Assembly: GCA_009922885.1 (NCBI GenBank)
Contig: RFUP01000135.1
Coordinates: 1 to 6,465, forward strand
Reading direction: 5' to 3'
DNA length: 6,465 nt
Origin: Paracoccaceae bacterium
Lineage (GTDB): Bacteria; Pseudomonadota; Alphaproteobacteria; Rhodobacterales; Rhodobacteraceae
The translations under genes were made by a program, and so were the position numbers. The first letter of the stretch is position 1; the number at the start of each line of letters is the position of its first letter. The notes below the pieces were generated by a model. The model was not told the origin of the DNA. It saw nothing but the letters and a program-made list of their open reading frames with translations, and ran no database searches. Below are positions 1 to 5,841 of this stretch, piece by piece.

Positions 1-1
1 A

Positions 2-2809
2 ACCCTGCGCCTCACCGTCGATGCCCTCACCCTTTCGGGGCGCGCCGCTTTCTCCGCTGAAGGCTGGCCCACCCTCCTCGATCTCGGCGCACGGCTCCAA
101 AGCTCTTCAGGCGAAGCCGTCCTTCTCCCGGTAAACGGCGAGAAAACCTACGTTTCTACCGCCACCCTCGCCCTCTCCTTCGATGCATCCAAAGGCGAGG
201 CGTGGTCCCTGACCAGCCGGATCGACGGCCTGTCCCGAGGTGGCCTCGCCGCCCAATCCGCCGATCTTACCGCCAACGGCCAAATCGCCGCCGATGCAGG
301 CCGTATCACCGGAAAAGTCGAAACCAAGCTCGCCGCCCTCTCCCTTTCCGATCCAGCCCTTGCCACGGCCATCGGCCCCAACCCCGCCGCGCGTTTCGCA
401 TTCGACTGGATCGAAGGCGCACCACTCGCCTTCTCGGATATCCTCGCCTCCTCGCAAGGTGCGGCCCTCTCGGGCGCGCTCACCGTCACAGGCCCGCTAG
501 AGGAACTCTCCCTCACACCCGATCTTTCACTCATCGCACTCGATCTCTCGCGCTTCTCGGCTCTAGCGAACACGCCGCTCTCCGGCTCCGCCAACCTCGC
601 CGTACAGGGCGCGGCCCAGCCCCTTTCCGGTGCCTTCGATCTCGCCTTCAGCGGCGGCACCCGTAACCTCGCGCTTGCCCAACCCCGCCTTGACACGCTC
701 CTTGAAGGCGACGGCGAACTCACGCTCCACGTCTCGCGCGATCTAGGCGGCACCTATATTCGCGCGTTCGATATCCACACCGCCCACGCTGCCATCACAG
801 CGAAAGGCGCTTTGAAAACAAACGCCTCCGCCCTGACGGCCACCGCCGAAATCACCGAAACCGCGCGTGTCCTGCCCGCGCTCCAAGGCCCGAGCCGGGT
901 GAGTGTCACAGCGCTCCAAGGCGAAAACGGCTGGCAATTGCGTGGTAACGGCAGTGGCCCCGGCGCAACGGAACTCAGCCTCAACGCAGCCTTTCCCGAC
1001 GCCCCGGATGGCCTTCGCCCCCTCAGTGTGGACGCCACTCTAACCGCCGCCAACATCGCGCCCTTCAGCCAACTTTTCGGCCAACCCGCCTCTGGTGGCC
1101 TCTCGCTGACCCTCACGGCAGAAGGCGACCTTACCACCCGCTCCGGCTCGGCCAACCTCGCGCTCAACGGCCAAAGCCTCCGCATCGGCCCCGCTGCCCT
1201 TGCGCCCCTCTTCGGAGCCACCCAAACCCTCACCGCCGCCCTCAAGCTTGAGGAAGGCCGCCTCCGCATCGAAAGCGCCGATCTCGCCACCCCCGAAGTC
1301 ACTGCAAAGCTTTCCGGCGAAACCGAGGGCAGCACCAGCCGCTTCACCTATGAAACAAGCCTGCGCGACCTTTCGCTTCTCGCCGATGGCTTCCCCGGTG
1401 CCGCATCGGCTAAGGGCACGGCAAGCTCCACCGATGGCGTCACATGGCAACTCGACGCCATGGGCTCTGGCCCCGCAGGCCTCACTGGCGAAGTCAAAGG
1501 CACTGCCACAGCCGAACGGTTGAACCTCGCCGCCACAGGGCGCACCCCCTTGGCGCTTGCCAACGAGTTCATCCGCCCGCGCCTTCTCTCCGGCACGGCA
1601 AGTTATGATCTTCGCATCGACGGCCCGCCGGCTCTTTCCTCGGTCTCGGGCACTCTCAGCACCTCTGACGCCCGCTTGGCCCTTCCCGCTGAACGCCTTG
1701 CCTTCGGGCCAATCACGGGCGCCATCCGCATCACCAACGGCCGCGCTGAATTGGCGCTCGACACGCTCGCTTCCACTGGCGGGGCGCTCTCCATCCGCGG
1801 CCCGATCACGCTGGCTGCGCCCTTCGACGCGAGCCTCCTCGTCGAGATTTCCGGCCTTCGTCTCTCGGACCCCACGCTCTACCGCACCCGCCTTGACGGC
1901 ACGCTTTCCCTCAAAGGCCCCCTCGCAGGCGGCGCGCGCATCTCCGGTGCGCTTGATCTCGGCAACACCGAAATCCTCGTGCCGAACGGCTCCGCCTCGG
2001 CCTTCTCGGGCCTGCCCGGCCTCAAGCACATCAACGAACCCGCCGAAGTCCGCCGCACCCGCAGCTTCGCAGGCCTCCTGAACGAAGCCTCTGCCGAAAG
2101 CGCGCCGTCGGTCGCCTACCCCGTCGATATCATCCTCTCCGCGCCCTCCCGCATATTCGTGCGCGGGCGTGGCCTTGATGCCGAACTGGGCGGCCAGCTT
2201 CGCCTGCAAGGCACCACCGCCGATCTCCTGCCTCAAGGCCGTTTCGAACTGATCCGTGGGCGGATCGACGTCTTGGGCCAGCGCTTCACCCTCACCTCCG
2301 GCCAATTCCGCTTGCAGGGCGACTTCGATCCGTGGCTCCGCTTTGTCGCTGACACCGAAACCAGTGTCGCCTCGATCCGTATCGTTCTGGAAGGCCTTGC
2401 GTCCTCGCCAAGCCTCAGCTTTGAAAGCGCCCCCTCGCTGCCCGAGGATGAAGTGCTCTCGCTCCTGATTTTCGGTCGCGAAACCGCCAAGCTATCGCCC
2501 TTGCAAGCCGTGCGCTTGGGCCTGGCGATCCGCACCCTCACCGGGCGCGGCGGCGAAGGCTTCACCGGAACCCTCCGCAAAGGTCTCCGCCTTGATGATC
2601 TCGATGTTCGCACCACGGATGAAGGCACCACCGAGGCCCGCATCGGCGCCTATCTTTCCGACAAGCTCTACTCCGAAGTCACAACCGACTCCGCAGGCTC
2701 ATCAGAAATCAAACTCAACCTGCAAATCCGCCCCGGCCTCACCGCGCGGGGGCGCGTGACCTCGGAAGGCGAAACCGGCGTCGGGATCTATTTCGAGAAA
2801 GATTACTGA
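2..2809 (+). CDS. tamB: TamB-type translocation/assembly module protein, C-terminal part (5' end outside window)
   Basis: This frame is open from the first bases of the window to a TGA stop at 2807-2809, giving 935 residues with no start of its own. A TTG at 812 is in frame but internal. In the known family, TamB is an inner-membrane-anchored periplasmic protein that spans to the outer membrane and works with TamA in outer-membrane biogenesis and lipid transport. The visible part is long, low in Cys, and rich in Ala, Gly, Leu, Ser and Thr in alternating hydrophobic/polar strands, as expected of the beta-taco fold. The C-terminal DUF490/TamB domain is clear from about base 1700. Its hallmarks include the segment around L-P-Q-G-R-F-E-L-I-R-G-R (about 2228-2263), L-P-E-D-E-V-L-S-L-L-I-F-G-R (about 2438-2479), and the end G-V-G-I-Y-F-E-K-D-Y. 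The N-terminal anchor and any tamA gene would lie upstream and cannot be seen. The end overlaps the convergent phosphatase gene by 7 bases. Confidence 0.93.
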   Translation, partial: TLRLTVDALTLSGRAAFSAEGWPTLLDLGARLQSSSGEAVLLPVNGEKTYVSTATLALSFDASKGEAWSLTSRIDGLSRGGLAAQSADLTANGQIAADAGRITGKVETKLAALSLSDPALATAIGPNPAARFAFDWIEGAPLAFSDILASSQGAALSGALTVTGPLEELSLTPDLSLIALDLSRFSALANTPLSGSANLAVQGAAQPLSGAFDLAFSGGTRNLALAQPRLDTLLEGDGELTLHVSRDLGGTYIRAFDIHTAHAAITAKGALKTNASALTATAEITETARVLPALQGPSRVSVTALQGENGWQLRGNGSGPGATELSLNAAFPDAPDGLRPLSVDATLTAANIAPFSQLFGQPASGGLSLTLTAEGDLTTRSGSANLALNGQSLRIGPAALAPLFGATQTLTAALKLEEGRLRIESADLATPEVTAKLSGETEGSTSRFTYETSLRDLSLLADGFPGAASAKGTASSTDGVTWQLDAMGSGPAGLTGEVKGTATAERLNLAATGRTPLALANEFIRPRLLSGTASYDLRIDGPPALSSVSGTLSTSDARLALPAERLAFGPITGAIRITNGRAELALDTLASTGGALSIRGPITLAAPFDASLLVEISGLRLSDPTLYRTRLDGTLSLKGPLAGGARISGALDLGNTEILVPNGSASAFSGLPGLKHINEPAEVRRTRSFAGLLNEASAESAPSVAYPVDIILSAPSRIFVRGRGLDAELGGQLRLQGTTADLLPQGRFELIRGRIDVLGQRFTLTSGQFRLQGDFDPWLRFVADTETSVASIRIVLEGLASSPSLSFESAPSLPEDEVLSLLIFGRETAKLSPLQAVRLGLAIRTLTGRGGEGFTGTLRKGLRLDDLDVRTTDEGTTEARIGAYLSDKLYSEVTTDSAGSSEIKLNLQIRPGLTARGRVTSEGETGVGIYFEKDY

Positions 2810-3555
2810 CCGCGCTGCAAAGCCACCGAAGGCGGGTCCATTCGCCGCCACCAAGGCCGCACTTCGAATTCCGCCTGAATGGCATCCGCATCATATTCCG
2901 TGCGCACCCATTCCTCGAACCCGATCGCGCCACGCGCCACGCGGGCCTCGTAAAGGTCAAGGATTAGGTCCAGAACACCCGTCTTGAACAGGCGGAAATG
3001 GATGAACCGGCTCGACAGCATCGCTTTCGCGTCGCTCACGGGTCGGCCTTCGATCACCATGAGGTAAATCGCGCTCGCCAGCCCCGCGCGATCCGCGCCA
3101 GACTTGCAGTGCATCAGAAACGGTTTCTCCATCGTGCGGAAATGCCCGATCAACTCCAGAATCCGCTCCGCCGCAGGCGCGCGCGACGCCTTGAACGGCA
3201 TTCCCAGCAGCGTGATCCCCGCCGCGGTGCATTGCTCTTCTTCAAAGAGGAAATACGGATTGGTCGAAACCCCGCGCAGGTTCAGGATCGTCTTGATCCC
3301 CGCCGCCTTGATCCGCTCGAACCGCGCTTCCGTCGGCTGGTTCGACCGCCAAACCCCCGGCGCGAGCTGCATCATGTTCGACCATTTCAGCCGGAACAGC
3401 TCGTGATCGAACCACAGCATGTAATGCCGCGCCATCCGGCGGCGCTCTTCGGTCGATAGGTCATCGGGGCGCAAGCGGGTCGCGAAACCGCGTTCCCACG
3501 CTTGGAATTTCTTGATGTATTTTTCCATCCGCGCCTCGCTTTCGGGCCAGCACAT
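2803..3555 (-). CDS. Dual-specificity/tyrosine phosphatase-like protein (CX5R family)
   Basis: This 250-residue protein carries the phosphatase P-loop H-C-K-S-G-A-D-R at residues 149-156, with Cys150 as the expected nucleophile and Arg156 as the phosphate-binding residue. The segments before it, L-A-P-G-V-W-R-S-N-Q-P-T (64-75) and I-K-T-I-L-N-L-R-G (87-95), are typical of the fused DSP/PTP-NADK-like bacterial phosphatases. No signal peptide or membrane segment is evident, so it is probably cytosolic. The substrate is unknown; homologues may act on phosphoproteins or other phosphate esters. The start is ambiguous. The longest form begins at 3555, behind a GGTGAG element 5 bases upstream. An ATG at 3528 (protein beginning M-E-K-Y) has GAGG 5 bases upstream and drops nine family-atypical residues, so it is at least as likely. 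The gene lies 52 bases downstream of meaB on the same strand. I could not confidently assign the general-acid Asp. Confidence 0.87.
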   Translation of the reverse strand: MCWPESEARMEKYIKKFQAWERGFATRLRPDDLSTEERRRMARHYMLWFDHELFRLKWSNMMQLAPGVWRSNQPTEARFERIKAAGIKTILNLRGVSTNPYFLFEEEQCTAAGITLLGMPFKASRAPAAERILELIGHFRTMEKPFLMHCKSGADRAGLASAIYLMVIEGRPVSDAKAMLSSRFIHFRLFKTGVLDLILDLYEARVARGAIGFEEWVRTEYDADAIQAEFEVRPWWRRMDPPSVALQRGQ

Positions 3556-3607
3556 AGTGGCTCACCCGTAAAGCCGCAACCTAAAGCATGACGGCAAAAG
3601 GGTAGCT

Positions 3608-4582
3608 TCAGTGCGCAAGCTGCCGCAACATCTCCAAGGCCGCATCCGTTGGGGTGCGCTGGCCTGCCGCCACATCCTGCCCCAACGCCTGCATGGCCGC
3701 GCGGGCCTCCGGTGCCTCCAACTGCGCCAAAAGCCCCTGCCGCACCTCTTCGCCAAACCAGTGGCGCGCCTGTTCAGCCCGCCGCCGCTCGAAATGCCCG
3801 TTCTCTTTGCGCCAGTTCGCCAGCGCCGTCATCTCGTCCCACGCTTTCTGCAACCCGTCCTCGGCCAAGGCCGAAACCGCCATCGCCTTGGGGAAGCTTT
3901 CCGGGTCTTGAGGGCGTTTCCGCAAAAGCCGCAGCGCGCCCGCATAATCCGCCATCGTCCGCGTCGCTGCAGGCTTCAGATCACCATCCGCCTTGTTCAC
4001 GAGGATGATATCCGCCATCTCCATGATCCCGCGCTTCACGCCCTGCAATTCGTCCCCGCCCGCTGGCGCGATCAAGAGCACAAAAAGATCCGCCATCTCG
4101 GCCACCATGGTCTCGGATTGGCCCACGCCCACGGTCTCGATGAGGATCACGTCAAACCCCGCTGCCTCGCAAAGGCTCACCGCCTCCCGCGTGCGCCGCG
4201 CCACGCCCCCCAACTGGGATTGCGACGGCGAAGGCCGGATAAACGCTGCGCGTTCCCGTGAAAGCCGCTCCATCCGCGTCTTGTCGCCAAGGATCGAACC
4301 ACCCGAACGCGTTGAAGACGGGTCGACCGCCAGCACCGCCACCCTGAGGCCCAACCCGATCAGCATCATCCCGAAGCTCTCGATGAAGGTGGATTTCCCG
4401 ACGCCAGGCGTTCCCGAAAGCCCGATCCTAAGTGCCTGCCGCCCCGATCCAGCCACCCGGCTCACAAGCTCCGCCGCTTCCGTGCGATGGTCCGCCCGCG
4501 AACTTTCCACCAAGGTGATAGCCCGCGCCAAGGCCCGGCGATCGCCCGCAATCACGGCATCTGCCATTACCTGCACGTCCAT
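3608..4582 (-). CDS. meaB: MeaB, GTPase chaperone of methylmalonyl-CoA mutase (ArgK/MeaB family)
   Basis: MeaB is a SIMIBI-class G protein that gates adenosylcobalamin loading and protects or reactivates methylmalonyl-CoA mutase, in cytosolic propionyl-CoA/methylmalonyl-CoA metabolism. Numbered from the first of three tandem ATGs, the motifs are: Walker A G-T-P-G-V-G-K-S-T at 59-67; the family block V-D-P-S-S-T-R-S-G-G-S-I-L-G-D-K-T-R-M at 88-106; E-T-V-G-V-G-Q-S-E at 151-159; G-G-D-E-L-Q at 177-182; N-K-A-D (base specificity) at 198-201; and V-S-A at 238-240. The C-terminal helices match the family's dimerisation region, and the length (about 324) is normal. The SD sequence GAGGAGG directly abuts the first ATG (4588), so the third ATG at 4582, 6 bases from it, is the best start. 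No mutase gene is in view. The older ArgK name (arginine transport ATPase) should not be used to infer function. Confidence 0.95.
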   Translation of the reverse strand: MDVQVMADAVIAGDRRALARAITLVESSRADHRTEAAELVSRVAGSGRQALRIGLSGTPGVGKSTFIESFGMMLIGLGLRVAVLAVDPSSTRSGGSILGDKTRMERLSRERAAFIRPSPSQSQLGGVARRTREAVSLCEAAGFDVILIETVGVGQSETMVAEMADLFVLLIAPAGGDELQGVKRGIMEMADIILVNKADGDLKPAATRTMADYAGALRLLRKRPQDPESFPKAMAVSALAEDGLQKAWDEMTALANWRKENGHFERRRAEQARHWFGEEVRQGLLAQLEAPEARAAMQALGQDVAAGQRTPTDAALEMLRQLAH

Positions 4583-4588
4583 CATCAT

Positions 4589-4595
4589 CCTCCTC
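4589..4595 (-). promoter_or_regulatory. Strong Shine-Dalgarno that decides the meaB start
   Basis: On the minus strand this reads GAGGAGG, immediately followed by three consecutive ATG codons (first bases at 4588, 4585 and 4582). Spacing from the SD is 0, 3 and 6 bases, so only the third ATG has normal geometry. The N-terminus is therefore predicted to be M-D-V-Q-V. Confidence 0.75.
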
Positions 4596-4645
4596 GGCCT
4601 TGCCCCGCTCTTCTGCCCTGCACACTCTCCCCTGTCCAGCCCACC

Positions 4646-4670
4646 CCTTGCGGCGCGGGGTCGCGCAAGG
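4646..4670. repeat. Perfect 7-bp inverted repeat in the meaB/GNAT divergent intergenic region
   Basis: CCTTGCG (4646-4652) and CGCAAGG (4664-4670) are exact reverse complements separated by 11 bases. Bulging out one G allows two more C-G/G-C pairs. The repeat lies 27 bases before the GNAT start and about 64 bases before the meaB start. That position suits a regulator-binding operator or a 5'-leader hairpin shared by, or placed between, the two divergent units. No T-tract follows on either strand, and I could not identify convincing -35/-10 boxes around it. The function is inference only; in GC-rich sequence a 7-bp repeat can also arise by chance. Confidence 0.35.
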
Positions 4671-4697
4671 CACTCTGCGCCAAAACGAGGGAATTGA

Positions 4698-5135
4698 ATG
4701 CTGGAAATCCGCCACCTGACCGCTGCAGACGAAGCCGAATGGCGCCGACTCTGGGCCGCCTATCTCGCCTTCTACGAAACCGAGAAACCCGAGGAAATCT
4801 ACCAAGCCACATGGGCGCGCCTGCTCTCAGCGGATCACCCGAACCAGAACGGCCTTCTCGCCCTGAAGGATGGTCAGCCCATCGGCCTTGTCCATTACAT
4901 CTTCCATCCCTCGAACTGGACCCTGACCGACGTCTGCTACCTGCAAGACCTCTACGCCGATCCTGCCGTGCGTGGCACCGGCGTTGGCCGAGCTCTCATC
5001 GAAGCGGTCTATGCCAAAGCCGATGAAGCCGGAGCGGCCTCGGTCTACTGGCTCACGCAGGAATTCAACGCCACGGCCCGCCAGCTCTATGATCGCGTCG
5101 CCAAGGTCACCCCTTTCATCCGCTATATCCGGTAA
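4698..5135 (+). CDS. GNAT-family N-acetyltransferase
   Basis: This complete 145-residue protein has the single-domain GNAT layout. A beta-1/alpha-1 start (L-E-I-R-H-L-T-A-A-D-E-A-E-W) is followed by a central strand Y-L-Q-D-L-Y-A-D-P at 81-89. Next comes the acetyl-CoA pyrophosphate loop V-R-G-T-G-V-G-R-A-L at 91-100, which fits R/Q-x-x-G-x-G/A. The C-terminal motif B, N-A-T-A-R-Q-L-Y-D at 124-132, is where family members place a tyrosine near the CoA sulfur. It should transfer an acetyl group from acetyl-CoA to an amine; the acceptor cannot be read from sequence, and the small size suits a metabolite or small-peptide acetylase. The ATG at 4698 has GAGG at 4687-4690, 7 bases upstream. The stop lies 4 bases before deoD, so the two are very likely co-transcribed. 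Purine salvage context does not by itself name the substrate. Confidence 0.9.
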   Translation: MLEIRHLTAADEAEWRRLWAAYLAFYETEKPEEIYQATWARLLSADHPNQNGLLALKDGQPIGLVHYIFHPSNWTLTDVCYLQDLYADPAVRGTGVGRALIEAVYAKADEAGAASVYWLTQEFNATARQLYDRVAKVTPFIRYIR

Positions 5136-5139
5136 ATCC

Positions 5140-5838
5140 ATGACCCCTCACATCAGCGCAAAACCCGGCGATTTCGCAGAAACCGTTCTCATGCCCGGCG
5201 ATCCCCGCCGTGCCGAATGGGCCGCGAAAACCTTCCTCACCGATGCCCGCCTCGTCACCGATGTGCGCGGCATGCTGGGCTTCACAGGCACCCACAAGGG
5301 CAAGCCCGTCTCCATCATGGGCTCCGGCATGGGCATGCCCTCGATGTCGATCTACGCCAACGAGTTGATCCGCGAATACGGCGCGAAAACCCTGATCCGC
5401 ATCGGCTCCTGCGGCGGCATGCAGCCCGAGGTTAAAGTCCGCGACATCGTCATCGCGATGACCGCCTCGTCCCTCTCCACACCCTCGCAAAGCTTCTTCC
5501 ATGGCATGAACTTCGCCCCGTCCGCCGACTGGAGCCTCTTGAATGCCGCCGCCAAAGCCTCCGTAGCCCAAGGGATTTCCGCCCATATCGGCGGCATCCT
5601 CTCGTCGGACACATTCTACGACGAACGCGAAGACCACCAAGCCGCGCTGCGCCGCCATGGTGTCCTCGCCGTCGAAATGGAAACCGCCGAGCTTTACACC
5701 GTCGCGGCCCGCCATAAGGCCCGCGCTCTGGCGATCCTCACGGTCTCCGATCACCTCATCACAGGCGAAGCCCTGCCCGCGTCTGATCGCGAACGGAGCT
5801 TCGGCCAGATGGTAGAAATCGCCCTCGCCTCGGCCTGA
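5140..5838 (+). CDS. deoD: Purine nucleoside phosphorylase, DeoD type
   Basis: DeoD cleaves purine (deoxy)ribonucleosides with phosphate to the free base and (deoxy)ribose-1-phosphate; it is a cytosolic hexamer in nucleoside salvage. The 232-residue protein lines up with E. coli DeoD with almost no numbering shift. Visible are His4 (reaches into the neighbouring subunit's site), Gly20 and Arg24 in M-P-G-D-P-R-R, Arg43 in V-R-G-M-L-G-F, Arg87 and Ser90 in I-R-I-G-S-C-G, Phe159-Tyr160, Glu179-Met180-Glu181, catalytic Asp204 in V-S-D-H, and Arg217. All known phosphate-, ribose- and base-site residues are present, so it should be active. The ATG at 5140 gives the family N-terminus T-P-H-I-S-A; the frame stays open upstream to 4972, but that part lies inside the GNAT gene. 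No strong SD precedes it (GGTAAATCC only), so translational coupling to the GNAT gene, whose stop is 4 bases upstream, is likely. Confidence 0.96.
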   Translation: MTPHISAKPGDFAETVLMPGDPRRAEWAAKTFLTDARLVTDVRGMLGFTGTHKGKPVSIMGSGMGMPSMSIYANELIREYGAKTLIRIGSCGGMQPEVKVRDIVIAMTASSLSTPSQSFFHGMNFAPSADWSLLNAAAKASVAQGISAHIGGILSSDTFYDEREDHQAALRRHGVLAVEMETAELYTVAARHKARALAILTVSDHLITGEALPASDRERSFGQMVEIALASA

Positions 5839-5841
5839 GCC

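Noticed and set aside
812..814. TTG as the tamB start codon
   Set aside because: The same frame is open and TamB-like in composition all the way back to base 2, and no SD precedes the TTG. The start is upstream of the window.
1040..2305. 421-codon open frame on the minus strand within tamB
   Set aside because: The translation is low-complexity Gly/Ala/Glu/Arg with no domain, and it lies antisense to a clear TamB frame. It is explained by the C-rich plus strand, which removes stop codons from the complement. The other long frames inside tamB are rejected for the same reason.
2831..2849. GGCGG...CCGCC inverted repeat just after tamB, as a terminator
   Set aside because: The stem is only 5 bp with a 9-base loop, there is no U-tract, and it lies inside the phosphatase coding sequence. 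It is expected by chance at this GC content.
3556..3607. Possible terminator or separate promoter between meaB and the phosphatase gene
   Set aside because: Only a 4-bp GCCG/CGGC pairing was found, with no T-tract and no convincing -35/-10 pair. The 52-base gap reads as an ordinary intra-operon spacer.
3611..4261. 216-codon plus-strand frame (and the nested frames at 3649-4008 and 3993-4697) antisense to meaB
   Set aside because: The translations are Arg/Pro/His-rich without motifs, while the minus strand carries every MeaB GTPase motif.
4428..4812. Minus-strand open frames crossing the divergent region into the GNAT gene
   Set aside because: They have no family resemblance and overlap two well-supported genes in other frames.
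4972..5139. Upstream in-frame extension of deoD (56 extra residues)
   Set aside because: It lies within the GNAT gene and encodes basic, low-complexity sequence. DeoD homology begins exactly at the ATG at 5140, with matching active-site numbering.
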